From an uncultured Bacteroidia bacterium (GTDB lineage: Bacteria > Bacteroidota > Bacteroidia > Bacteroidales > Prolixibacteraceae), in contig CAINLJ010000271.1 in NCBI GenBank assembly GCA_903850335.1, forward strand, positions 62,001 through 126,000: DNA of 64,000 bases. The letters run 5' to 3'. Below, one piece after another: positions 1-8,093 of this stretch (the stretch's first letter is position 1; each line of letters opens with the position of its first letter). The translations under genes and the position numbers were made by a program. A model generated the notes under the pieces. The model was not told where the DNA came from, ran no database searches, and saw nothing but the letters and a program-made list of their open reading frames with translations.

Positions 1-200
1 AATTGTTGGAAGCTTCATCACCGGGCCTGGCAAAGGAAAAACTGTCCGGAGAGGTTAATGCAGCTATTGTTATGGCATTGTATCTCTATGGAAGTGATTT
101 ACACGACCAGGAAGATCCGATAATAACTATGACCAAGGTTTCGAGAACGTATTCACCTTGGAGTTCAAAAATTTATGGATTAAGAAAATCACCAAGATAA
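1..200 (+). CDS. OadG-like gamma subunit of a Na+-pumping decarboxylase, 3' end only
   Basis: The reading frame is open from the left edge, so the true start lies outside the window and the TTG near base 3 is not a start. About 65 C-terminal residues are visible. They end in a YSPWSSKIYGL segment, which I recognise from the C-termini of Bacteroidota OadG-family proteins. In the family, the gamma subunit anchors the carboxyltransferase to the membrane beta subunit of a biotin-dependent, Na+-translocating decarboxylase. The next two genes are the biotin carrier and the beta subunit, which supports the call. The substrate (oxaloacetate, methylmalonyl-CoA or other) cannot be told because the carboxyltransferase gene is not in view. 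Confidence 0.75.
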   Translation, partial: LLEASSPGLAKEKLSGEVNAAIVMALYLYGSDLHDQEDPIITMTKVSRTYSPWSSKIYGLRKSPR

Positions 201-212
201 AGGCATCCGAAA

Positions 213-656
213 ATGAAAAAATTTAAATTTAAAATCAATGGTAATCAATACAATGCAGAAGTGTTAAGTATTGAAGATAATATAGCAGAGATTGAAATAA
301 ATGGTACTAAATATAGTGTTGAAGTCGACAAGGACATGCAACCGGTTAAAACACCTAAATTGGTTCGAAGTATTTCGGTCCCATCCACGGATACTCACCC
401 TGCTGTAGCTAAAACCAGCAGCCCGTCCGCTCCTAAGGGTGGAGGTACAATTAAATCACCACTTCCGGGAGTAATACTTGAAATTTATGTGAAAACCGGA
501 GATGTTGTGAAAATTGGCCAACGGTTACTTGTACTGGAAGCCATGAAGATGGAAAATAATATTGAAGCTGATAAAGCCGGTAAAATAGTTTCTATCTCGA
601 AGAACAAAGGTGATTCCGTAATGGAGGGTGATGTATTAATCGTGATTGGAGAATAA
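213..656 (+). CDS. Biotin carboxyl carrier protein of Na+-pumping decarboxylase
   Basis: A 147-residue protein. The N-terminal part (about 1-65) is a small beta-rich segment, followed by a Pro/Ser/Ala linker (about 55-78) and a C-terminal biotinyl domain (about 78-147). The domain holds the canonical EAMKMEN motif with the biotin-accepting Lys near residue 112. It carries CO2 as carboxybiotin from the carboxyltransferase to the membrane beta subunit. It lies 12 bp after the gamma-subunit gene and 2 bp before the beta-subunit gene, so the three are almost surely co-transcribed. Confidence 0.93.
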   Translation: MKKFKFKINGNQYNAEVLSIEDNIAEIEINGTKYSVEVDKDMQPVKTPKLVRSISVPSTDTHPAVAKTSSPSAPKGGGTIKSPLPGVILEIYVKTGDVVKIGQRLLVLEAMKMENNIEADKAGKIVSISKNKGDSVMEGDVLIVIGE

Positions 657-658
657 CC

Positions 659-1819
659 ATGGAAAATTCAGGTTCTCTAACAAATATTTTTGAACAACTT
701 AGCCAATTTCTTCAGTTTACTGCCTTTGCTAATTTAACAGTGGGCAATATCATAATGATTTTGGCTGGAGTGTTGTTTATTTATCTGGCAATTGTCAGAG
801 AGTATGAACCTATGCTTCTGGTTCCGGTTGGATTCGGGATTTTAATTGGAAATATTGCTTTTCATCCCGGCTTACAGATTGGAATTTTTGAAAGTGGCAG
901 CGTATTTAATACAATCTATATTGGTGTGTTGCAGGGGATCTATCCGTCTCTTATATTTTTGGGTATAGGTGCTATGACTGATTTCTCGGCTTTAATATCT
1001 AATCCAAAGCTAATTTTAATTGGAATTGCAACTCAATTGGGTATTTTTAGCGCGTATGTCATTGCAATTCTCGTTGGATTTACTCCTTCAGAGGCGGGAG
1101 CAATTGGAATTATAGGGGGTGCAGATGCTCCAACTGCAATATTTCTCTCCTCGAAGCTTGCTCCGGGACTGATCGCCGCAATTGCTGTTTCTGCATATGC
1201 TTATATGGCCCTTATGCCAATTATTCAACCTGTTTTCATGAAATTACTGACTACAGGCAAGGAACGGGTAATTAGAATGCAACCCTTAAGAATGGTTTCT
1301 CAAAGAGAAAAGATACTCTTTCCAATCGCAGGATTATTGTTAACCTGCCTGTTAGTTCCGGCAGCACTGCCACTTCTTGGGATGCTCTTCTTTGGTAATC
1401 TATTGAAAGAGAGTAGTGTAACAAAACGCCTGGCTGAATCAGCGAAGGGTACAATATTGGATATTGTTACTATATTGATTGGGCTGGCGATTGGTACCTC
1501 AGCTCAGGCCGAAACTTTTCTTACTTTAAAGACGCTATACATTTTTCTATTGGGAATTGCTGCCATTGCAATTGCTACAACTTGCGGGGTCTTATTTGTG
1601 AAAATAATGAATCTGTTTTTGAAGAAGGAAAATAAAATTAATCCGCTTATTGGCAGCGCCGGTGTTGCGGCAATGCCTGGTAGTGCAAGGATCTCACAGG
1701 TTATGGGATTAAGGTATGATAAAACAAATCACCTGCTGATGCATGCAGTCGGACCTAATGCTGCCGGCGTCATAGGTAGTGCTATTGCAGCTGGTATTTT
1801 ACTTAGTTTTCTGTATTAA
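659..1819 (+). CDS. Na+-translocating decarboxylase beta subunit
   Basis: A 386-residue polytopic membrane protein of the OadB/MmdB family. Many hydrophobic segments run the length of the protein. The conserved GGADAPTAIF motif near residues 152-161 matches the Asp-containing GGAD(G/A)PT signature that is essential for carboxybiotin decarboxylation and Na+ transport in this family. A second family signature, AAMPGSARISQ, lies near residue 338. The enzyme decarboxylates carboxybiotin and exports Na+, creating a sodium motive force. The ATG at 659 is 2 bp after the biotin-carrier stop and is followed downstream by a strong terminator, so this is the last gene of its operon. Confidence 0.93.
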   Translation: MENSGSLTNIFEQLSQFLQFTAFANLTVGNIIMILAGVLFIYLAIVREYEPMLLVPVGFGILIGNIAFHPGLQIGIFESGSVFNTIYIGVLQGIYPSLIFLGIGAMTDFSALISNPKLILIGIATQLGIFSAYVIAILVGFTPSEAGAIGIIGGADAPTAIFLSSKLAPGLIAAIAVSAYAYMALMPIIQPVFMKLLTTGKERVIRMQPLRMVSQREKILFPIAGLLLTCLLVPAALPLLGMLFFGNLLKESSVTKRLAESAKGTILDIVTILIGLAIGTSAQAETFLTLKTLYIFLLGIAAIAIATTCGVLFVKIMNLFLKKENKINPLIGSAGVAAMPGSARISQVMGLRYDKTNHLLMHAVGPNAAGVIGSAIAAGILLSFLY

Positions 1820-1834
1820 AATTCAGCTGATGAT

Positions 1835-1871
1835 AAAAAAAAGCGATCCTTTGAAAAGATCGCTTTTTTTT
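1835..1871 (+). terminator. Rho-independent terminator after the decarboxylase operon
   Basis: An 8-bp stem (AAGCGATC at 1841-1848 with GATCGCTT at 1858-1865) closes a 9-nt loop. It is flanked by an A-run (1835-1842) and an eight-T run (1864-1871), so it could also work on the other strand. Confidence 0.9.
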
Positions 1872-1874
1872 ATT

Positions 1875-1882
1875 TACCTTCG
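1875..1882 (+). promoter_or_regulatory. Candidate -7 element for the ThuA/DUF1080 operon
   Basis: TACCTTCG differs from the Bacteroidota -7 consensus TAnnTTTG at one position. It sits about 30 bp before the ATG at 1913, directly behind the terminator of the previous operon. No clear TTTG -33 element is seen because that position falls in the terminator T-run. Confidence 0.4.
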
Positions 1883-1912
1883 ACAGTATCATTAAACTTT
1901 AAATCTCCCGAA

Positions 1913-2683
1913 ATGAAAAATGTACTCAGCTTATTCTTTTTATTGTTTGCAGGATTTGTTCTTACTGCCCAAACAGGTAACAAGATTGCAGAACAAAAAA
2001 AACTGAACGTCCTGATTTTTTCTAAAACTTCTGGTTTTCGGCATAACTCGATACCCTCAGGAATTAAAGCAATAACTACATTAGGTCAGCAGAAAGGCTG
2101 GTCGGTAACTGCAACAGAAGATGCTGAATTATTTAAAAGCGATTTTCTGGGGCGTTTTGATGTTTGTGTCTTCCTAAATCCCACTTTGAATGTTCTGGAT
2201 GAGAGTCAGAAAAAGGCATTTACTACATTTATAAAAAGTGGTAAAGGGTTTGTTGCAATTCATGCAGCAGCAGATTGCGAATATGACTGGGAATGGTATG
2301 GAAACCTTGTAGGTGCATTTTTTAAAACACATCCTCCTTATCAACAGGCGACAATTAATATCGAAAATACGAATCATCCTGCCATGAAACCGTTCGTGGG
2401 GATGAAGACTTTTACTCTTGAAGACGAATTTTATACCTACAAAATCAATCCGCGAGGAAAAGTCACTGTTTTGGCGACTCTTGATGAATCTACTATTAAA
2501 ATTCTGCCAAAAGATGATAGCTGGAAAATGGGAGACCATCCTGTTATTTGGTATCATGAGTTTGAAGGATCACGTGCCTTTTATACAGTTTTTGGCCATG
2601 GTGATGCGTCCTTTGAAAATGAAAAAGTTCAGCAACACCTTTATTATGCAATAGAATGGGCCGGAAAAAGGATAGACCTTTAG
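1913..2683 (+). CDS. ThuA-like domain protein, secreted
   Basis: A 256-residue protein with a cleavable-looking signal peptide (hydrophobic residues 4-18, then AQ). The mature part shows ThuA-domain features: a first strand LNVLIFSKTSGFRH near residues 31-44, a GKGFVAIHAAAD segment near 110-121, and a WYHEF motif near residues 210-214. ThuA-like proteins share a glutamine-amidotransferase-like fold. In Bacteroidota they occur with DUF1080 and Gfo/Idh proteins in sugar catabolism loci; their exact biochemical role is not settled. It is the first gene of a four-gene unit, 31 bp before a DUF1080 gene. Export suggests a periplasmic or surface role on glycosides. Confidence 0.85.
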   Translation: MKNVLSLFFLLFAGFVLTAQTGNKIAEQKKLNVLIFSKTSGFRHNSIPSGIKAITTLGQQKGWSVTATEDAELFKSDFLGRFDVCVFLNPTLNVLDESQKKAFTTFIKSGKGFVAIHAAADCEYDWEWYGNLVGAFFKTHPPYQQATINIENTNHPAMKPFVGMKTFTLEDEFYTYKINPRGKVTVLATLDESTIKILPKDDSWKMGDHPVIWYHEFEGSRAFYTVFGHGDASFENEKVQQHLYYAIEWAGKRIDL

Positions 2684-2714
2684 CGCAATTTTAAACCGAT
2701 AAATATATATTCAG

Positions 2715-3452
2715 ATGAAACGGACAAACTTTAGAAATTTAATTATTTGTTTAAGTATTTTACACTTAATTGCATTCAATCAGGCTTTTGCAATATCATT
2801 TAATCTTTCAGAGAGGCAGGAGTTGATTAATAGGCCGAACCCGGAAGATTCAGATCCCGGTCAATGGAGACAATTGTTCAATGGTAAAGACCTTACTGGC
2901 TGGAAACATGTAGGTCCTGGATCTCAATATGTTGAAGAAGGCTTTATTAAATCACACGGGGGTATGGGATTACTTTGCTGGACAGGTGAGAAATTCGGTA
3001 ATTGTACAATTAGGGTCGTTTTTAGGATGCGGGATACAAACAGTAATTCAGGCGTTTTTATACGCATTCCAATCGAGCCTTATGAAGAGTGGATGCCCGT
3101 ATATTATGGATATGAAGTTCAGATTGACAATAAACCTGAGCTTTCTGATGAAGATGATTACCATTACACAGGGATGTTATACTCCCTGACGAAGCCACTC
3201 GCTAAATCTGGAAAGCCCGGACCTGAGTGGAATACAATGGAAATTACACTGGATGGACTAAGAACAGTAGTTTTTCTAAACGGTGTGAAAGTTACAGACT
3301 TTACAGAGGGTGATCCGGTGCCCGCACGTAAGTTTGACTTTGAGCCTTATCATGGACCACGCCCTGAATACGGATATATTGGATTACAAAATCATGGAGA
3401 TAAGGATGTTGTCTTCTTTAAGGAGGTTTCGGTTAAACCTTTGAAAAAATGA
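2715..3452 (+). CDS. DUF1080 protein, probable 3-keto-glycoside hydrolase/lyase
   Basis: A 245-residue exported protein with a signal peptide (about 1-27). The body is a single DUF1080 concanavalin-A-like beta sandwich, with the family opening LFNGKDLTGWKHV near residues 54-66 and the segment NSNSGVFIRIP near 112-122. Family members characterised in Bacteroidota cleave glycosides oxidised to 3-keto sugars. The downstream gene encodes a Tat-exported oxidoreductase of the type that makes such 3-keto sugars, so the two probably act in sequence in the periplasm. The ATG at 2715 is supported by the signal peptide that begins there. Substrate is unknown. Confidence 0.86.
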   Translation: MKRTNFRNLIICLSILHLIAFNQAFAISFNLSERQELINRPNPEDSDPGQWRQLFNGKDLTGWKHVGPGSQYVEEGFIKSHGGMGLLCWTGEKFGNCTIRVVFRMRDTNSNSGVFIRIPIEPYEEWMPVYYGYEVQIDNKPELSDEDDYHYTGMLYSLTKPLAKSGKPGPEWNTMEITLDGLRTVVFLNGVKVTDFTEGDPVPARKFDFEPYHGPRPEYGYIGLQNHGDKDVVFFKEVSVKPLKK

Positions 3453-3500
3453 ATGGACCGGTGATATAAAATAAGTAATTAATTTTATGGACGTCACAAA

Positions 3501-5027
3501 ATGAAAAATAGTATCACAGAAAATGCCGGATCCGGCAATGTTAGTCGTCGTAATTTCGTTAAAATCTCCTCCTCAGGTGCAGCTGCTTTTTCAATTCTTC
3601 CAAGTTTTACGGTTAGCGGTCTTGGACATGTTCCTCCAAGTGACAAACTTCATATAGCTGCAATTGGTTGTGGTGGTGAAGGTGAAAATGATATCCAGCA
3701 TTATGCGACTGCACCAAAGAAGAACGCTGTCATTTCGTGTCTTTGTGATGTTGATGACAGACAGGCAGCACCACGAATTAAACAATTTCCGAAGGCTTCT
3801 TTTTATCATGACTGGCGTGAAATGTTTGACAAAGAGGCCAGTAATTTTGATGCTGTCTCTGTTGCTATTCCAGACCACAACCATGCCATTGTGGGTTTGA
3901 GTGCAATGCAGATGAAAAAACATCTCTATCTTCAAAAGCCATTGTCGCATGACATTTATGAGGCAAGGATTTTGACACAGGCCGCTGAAAAGTATAAGGT
4001 TGTCACTCAAATGGGAGACCAGGGAGCCTCGTGCGATGGTATGCGTACACTTCGTGAATGGCTCGAAGCTGATTTATTGGGTGAAATTGAGAAAGTATAT
4101 TGCTGGACCGACAGGCCGGTTTGGCCGCAGGGTATTCAATGGCCTGATACACGACCTGCTGTTCCAAAAGAACTTAATTGGGATCTTTGGTTAGGTACAG
4201 CCCAGCAAACCAATTATATAGACAATATGGTTCCCTTTAACTGGAGGGGTTGGTGGCAGTTTGGTACAGGGGCTCTGGGAGATATGGGTTGCCATATAAT
4301 GGGACCACCTTTCAAACTTCTTAATCTTGGATACCCTACAGAGGTTTCGTGTAGTGCAAGCACTGTCTACAACGGAATATTTAAGGAAGGAATATTCCCC
4401 GAAAGTGGACCAGTTTCCAGTTCAGTACGATTTAAGTATGAACAAAAAAATGGAAAGGATTTAAATCTTTACTGGATGGATGGCGGAATAACACCTGAAC
4501 GTCCATTTGAACTGGACATGGATGGTAACATGAATGATATTTTAGGTGACTGGCCGGGATTAAATGATTTTGAAGGGGGAACCTTATTTTATGGTACTAA
4601 AGGCAAGGCGGCGTGCGGCTGGGGTGGACGTAATCCGGTGCTGCTGCCAATAAGCAGAAATAAAGATATCAATATCCCGGCAAAATATCCCAGGGTCAGC
4701 GGAGATATGGATGGCCATTGGTGGCAATGGATTGATGCTTGTATCGCCGGATATGGAAATGCGGAGGTGGATTCTCCATTTTCAGAATATGCAGGACCTC
4801 TGACAGAAACAGTGTTAATGGGAAATCTTTTGCTCAGAAGCTTCAATATAAGTCAAAAAGTTGTTAAAAAGGATCCAGTCTATGGTGATATGGAGTCATA
4901 CATTTATCCTGGAAGATATATTAAATATAAATGGGATGGACCCAACATGCGGATTACAAATTTTGAACCTGCCAATCAGTTTGTGAAGCGGGAATATCGA
5001 AAAGGCTGGGGTGAACTTAAATTATAA
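3501..5027 (+). CDS. Tat-exported Gfo/Idh/MocA family oxidoreductase
   Basis: A 508-residue protein. A twin-arginine signal (SRRNFVKISS, residues about 15-24) precedes a hydrophobic stretch, so it should be folded with its cofactor and exported by Tat. The Rossmann core begins with AAIGCGGEG near residue 53. The usual EKP cofactor/catalytic motif appears as QKPLSHD near residue 144, keeping the Lys. The C-terminal alpha/beta domain carries the GDMGCH segment near 258. Such exported enzymes oxidise sugar C3-OH or related groups with a tightly bound NAD(P). It lies 48 bp after the DUF1080 gene and 5 bp before the NagB-like gene. The precise sugar is not deducible. Confidence 0.88.
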   Translation: MKNSITENAGSGNVSRRNFVKISSSGAAAFSILPSFTVSGLGHVPPSDKLHIAAIGCGGEGENDIQHYATAPKKNAVISCLCDVDDRQAAPRIKQFPKASFYHDWREMFDKEASNFDAVSVAIPDHNHAIVGLSAMQMKKHLYLQKPLSHDIYEARILTQAAEKYKVVTQMGDQGASCDGMRTLREWLEADLLGEIEKVYCWTDRPVWPQGIQWPDTRPAVPKELNWDLWLGTAQQTNYIDNMVPFNWRGWWQFGTGALGDMGCHIMGPPFKLLNLGYPTEVSCSASTVYNGIFKEGIFPESGPVSSSVRFKYEQKNGKDLNLYWMDGGITPERPFELDMDGNMNDILGDWPGLNDFEGGTLFYGTKGKAACGWGGRNPVLLPISRNKDINIPAKYPRVSGDMDGHWWQWIDACIAGYGNAEVDSPFSEYAGPLTETVLMGNLLLRSFNISQKVVKKDPVYGDMESYIYPGRYIKYKWDGPNMRITNFEPANQFVKREYRKGWGELKL

Positions 5028-5032
5028 GTATT

Positions 5033-5779
5033 TTGGAAACAATAATTTTTGATGACTACAATGATTTGTCGGTAGGAACCGCAGAAATGATAGCCGAACT
5101 TCTTGTGAAGAAACCAGATGCTTTACTCTGCTTTCCTGCCGGTGAAACTTCGATCGGAACTTTTATTCATTTGATTAATCTATACAAAGCCGGGAAAATT
5201 AGTTTTAGTCAATGTAAGATTGTGGGTTTAGATGAATGGTTGCATCTTGGAGAAAGGAGGAGCGAAAATTGTTACTCCTTTCTCCGGAAACACTTTTTCG
5301 ACAATATTGATATCAATGAGACTAATTTGTGCTTTTTTAATGGTGAATCAGATGATCCGGAACAGGAGTGCCTTAAAACTGATGAGTTTATCCAAAAAAA
5401 TAGCCCAATTGATATGATCTTGCTTGGAGTTGGCATGAATGGTCACCTAGGGTTGAATGAACCAGGCAGTTTATTCAGTTCCTACTCTCATGTGGTTAAA
5501 CTTGATGAAGTAACAAGAGAGGTTGGACAAAAATATTTCCAAAATGAGGTCACACTAATTAACGGTATCACTCTTGGTCTTAAATCTATCATGGAGGCTA
5601 AATGGGTACTTTTGCAAATGAGCGGGTTTAGAAAGGCCGAAATTTATCAGCGATTCCTCAATTCTGAGATTACCCCCGATTTTCCGATATCCATATTGAA
5701 GTTACATCCAAACGCGAGGTTTTTAATGGATCATAAGGCTGCCGGAAAAAACAAGCGTGAAAAGGGTTCATGCCGGTAA
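5033..5779 (+). CDS. NagB-like amino-sugar-6-phosphate isomerase/deaminase family protein
   Basis: A 248-residue protein of the glucosamine-6-phosphate isomerase/6-phosphogluconolactonase superfamily. The start is TTG at 5033, 5 bp after the previous stop; it is needed to include the first strand. Against E. coli NagB, Asp72 corresponds to D67 in GLDEW, His143 to H138 and Glu148 to E143 in the segment [11 protein letters not shown]. The ring-opening Asp141 is replaced by Asn (N136). This could mean a GalN6P-isomerase-like or other sugar-phosphate specificity. The 3' end overlaps the convergent selD by 12 bp. It ends the operon and suggests the liberated sugar enters metabolism as a phosphate or amino-sugar phosphate. 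Confidence 0.78.
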   Translation: METIIFDDYNDLSVGTAEMIAELLVKKPDALLCFPAGETSIGTFIHLINLYKAGKISFSQCKIVGLDEWLHLGERRSENCYSFLRKHFFDNIDINETNLCFFNGESDDPEQECLKTDEFIQKNSPIDMILLGVGMNGHLGLNEPGSLFSSYSHVVKLDEVTREVGQKYFQNEVTLINGITLGLKSIMEAKWVLLQMSGFRKAEIYQRFLNSEITPDFPISILKLHPNARFLMDHKAAGKNKREKGSCR

Positions 5780-6850
5780 GTGCAATTTACTGTTGGCAAC
5801 TATATTAACCGCAAATTCACTTTTATTTTGAAGTATTCCAAAGGCTTCAGGCTTTAATCCATATTGGGAAGCAATTTCCAGGAATGCCTCTTTACCCTCA
5901 GGTGAAACAGCAACTAACAGACCTCCACTGGTTTGTGGATCACAAAATATATATTTATGTTCATCACTTAACGGCCCAACCTTATGCCCATAGCTGTCGA
6001 AATTTCTGAAAGTACCCCCCGGAAATGTCTTATGGTCCAGATAATAGGCGATATTTTCAATTACTGGTACACTTTCAGCATAAATTTCGGCACTTAAGTT
6101 ACTCCCTTCACACATTTCGATCAGATGTCCAAGAAGGCCAAAGCCGGTAACATCAGTCATCGCTTTTACCGAATCAAGTTTTCCAAGATCTTGTCCTATA
6201 GAATTTATTGTAAGCATTAAATTCCGTGCGACCAACCGGTCTTCCTCCTTTAGAACACCTTGCTTTTGAGCGGTGGATAAGATTCCTATTCCTAATGGTT
6301 TCGTTAAATAGAGTTCGCAACCTGCAGTCGCAGAGCAGTTAAGACGGATATGCTCCTTTTGCGCAATTCCTGTAACCGCCAATCCGAAGATGGGTTCCGG
6401 ACCATCGATACTATGGCCACCGGCAATCGCTATGCCAGCTCTCGCACAGGCTCTCTTTGCCCCTTCAATCACTTGACCAGCAATTTCCGCAGAAAGCAAA
6501 TTCACAGGCCAGCAGAGTATTGCGACCGCCATCAGTGGCGTTCCCCCCATTGCAAAAATATCACTGATTGCATTGACAGAAGCAATACCTCCAAAATCGT
6601 AGGGATCGTCTACAATTGGCATAAAAAAATCGGTAGTCGAAATGATTACCTGATTATTACCAATATCGTAGACTGCTGCATCGTCCAGAGTAGAATTCCC
6701 AACCAGGAGTAATGGATCCGGATATTCTGTCTTACATTGTGCCAGAATAGAGTTTAGGATCTTAGGAGAAATTTTACACCCGCATCCTGCACCATGCGAG
6801 TACTGTGTAAGTTTTACATTTTTTCCGGTTTCAATATGATTGCTTTCCAT
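5768..6850 (-). CDS. selD: Selenide, water dikinase (SelD), Cys form
   Basis: A 360-residue SelD. It makes selenophosphate from selenide and ATP in the cytoplasm. The catalytic N-terminal motif is [11 protein letters not shown] at residues 17-27; C23 and K26 align with E. coli Cys17 and Lys20, so the enzyme uses Cys and not selenocysteine. A Gly-rich AIR-synthase-like ATP-binding body follows, including the [17 protein letters not shown] segment. It lies 32 bp downstream of mnmH on the same strand, so selenophosphate is likely made here for tRNA selenouridine. The last 12 bp overlap the convergent NagB-like gene. Confidence 0.96.
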   Translation of the reverse strand: MESNHIETGKNVKLTQYSHGAGCGCKISPKILNSILAQCKTEYPDPLLLVGNSTLDDAAVYDIGNNQVIISTTDFFMPIVDDPYDFGGIASVNAISDIFAMGGTPLMAVAILCWPVNLLSAEIAGQVIEGAKRACARAGIAIAGGHSIDGPEPIFGLAVTGIAQKEHIRLNCSATAGCELYLTKPLGIGILSTAQKQGVLKEEDRLVARNLMLTINSIGQDLGKLDSVKAMTDVTGFGLLGHLIEMCEGSNLSAEIYAESVPVIENIAYYLDHKTFPGGTFRNFDSYGHKVGPLSDEHKYIFCDPQTSGGLLVAVSPEGKEAFLEIASQYGLKPEAFGILQNKSEFAVNIVANSKLHLPA

Positions 6851-6882
6851 CTGTTTATTTTTCTGATTATTAAATTTTGAGA

Positions 6883-7905
6883 TTAAATTCCCTCAGATAT
6901 TTTATTCAATATTAATGCTGCATTTGTAATTGCATCATCATCAGGGAGTATAACCTCAATAAGTACCTTTTTATATTTTTTTCGGCTAAAGATATAGGTT
7001 TGGTCATAGTATTCCAGAAGTAAACCGGCAACAACATCTAAATTATTTTTATTGTAATGACCAAGAATTTCGTTCATTCTTTGTCCCCCTAACCTTTGTT
7101 CTATTGATTGTATGGCACCTTGCATTAACTCCTTAGGTAAGTGTCCATATTCTGTTACTAATCTGTCAATTCTGAATTTACGAGGAACAAAAATCTCCAG
7201 ATTCACGGTGGAATTCATATTTGCCCAAAGCGGGTCCGGTAAAAAAACTCGTCCTACAGACTGGCTTTCGCCTTCAATCCAGATTCTTTTTGACAGGTCA
7301 AATTTTAATACCTCATCCAGAATTTTATTTTGAAATTGTTGTGTTGTCGGCTGGGGTTGTTGTCCAATTCCCCCAAAAACAGATCCTCTGTGGTTTGCAA
7401 GCGTCTCCAGATCAATAATTTGCTCGTTCAGGATCCTCAATTGCTGAAGAATTTCAGTTTTACCGCTACCAGTATATCCCTCAATAACGATAAGTTTAGG
7501 AATATTTCCAACGTGCTCAAGCAGAAAGTTTCTGTATGCCTTATATCCACCCAGCAATAAATTACACTTGATATCGACTCTTTCAAATAACCAGGCCATA
7601 CTCTCTGAGCGCATTCCTCCGCGCCAGCAATAGATGCATAGTTGGCCATCCTTTGCAATTTCACTTGCCTGTTTGGCAAATTGGTGCATCTTTGGTCCAA
7701 CGATTTCCAAACCTTTTTCTATAGCCGGGACCCTTCCAAGTTTTTTGTAGATTGTTCCAACAATGGCTCGCTCTCCATCATCAAAAATGGGAATATTTAT
7801 GGCATTTGGAATATGACCTTCAGCAAATTCGCCTGGAGATCTTACATCTACCGTTGGAAATAATCTATTTAATTTCGTAAATTCTTCGATACTAAGAATT
7901 TGCAT
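6883..7905 (-). CDS. mnmH: tRNA 2-selenouridine synthase
   Basis: A 340-residue MnmH (SelU/YbbB). It replaces sulfur with selenium in 2-thiouridine at the tRNA wobble position through a geranylated intermediate. The N-terminal rhodanese domain holds the active-site CWRGGMRS with Cys93. The C-terminal P-loop NTPase-like domain holds GYTGSGKT at residues 143-150. It is the first gene of a two-gene unit with selD. A TAnnTTTG element 39 bp upstream supports the ATG at 7905. No selA or selB is visible, so tRNA modification is the only selenium use seen here. Confidence 0.95.
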   Translation of the reverse strand: MQILSIEEFTKLNRLFPTVDVRSPGEFAEGHIPNAINIPIFDDGERAIVGTIYKKLGRVPAIEKGLEIVGPKMHQFAKQASEIAKDGQLCIYCWRGGMRSESMAWLFERVDIKCNLLLGGYKAYRNFLLEHVGNIPKLIVIEGYTGSGKTEILQQLRILNEQIIDLETLANHRGSVFGGIGQQPQPTTQQFQNKILDEVLKFDLSKRIWIEGESQSVGRVFLPDPLWANMNSTVNLEIFVPRKFRIDRLVTEYGHLPKELMQGAIQSIEQRLGGQRMNEILGHYNKNNLDVVAGLLLEYYDQTYIFSRKKYKKVLIEVILPDDDAITNAALILNKISEGI

Positions 7906-7943
7906 ACTTTAAGAATTGATACTATTCTAAAATTCAAATTATC

Positions 7944-7951
7944 CAAAGATA
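7944..7951 (-). promoter_or_regulatory. -7 promoter element for mnmH-selD
   Basis: Read on the minus strand this is TATCTTTG, a full match to TAnnTTTG. A TTTG lies 16 bp further upstream (7968-7971), slightly closer than the usual 19-21 bp. Confidence 0.5.
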
Positions 7952-8017
7952 ACCAACAAAGTTAAATCAAAGCATTTTTTGGCTTTTGTTCCCGAATTGA
8001 ACCTATAAACATTGGTA

Positions 8018-8049
8018 TTTAGCTTAGTAATAAACTTCTTGTAATTTTG
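8018..8049 (+). promoter_or_regulatory. Promoter of the REC-histidine kinase gene
   Basis: TAATTTTG at 8042-8049 fully matches TAnnTTTG. TTTA at 8018-8021, 20 bp upstream, is one base off the TTTG -33 element. Transcription would start near 8055, which argues against the upstream in-frame TTG at 8055 and for the ATG at 8094. Confidence 0.55.
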
Positions 8050-8093
8050 TACATTTGAATTTTAATGATTCGTATCTCTCAAGATACTTAAAT

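Noticed and set aside
8055-8093. Upstream TTG start for the REC-kinase
   Set aside because: A -7 box at 8042-8049 puts transcription start at about 8055, and the receiver begins exactly at the ATG 8094.
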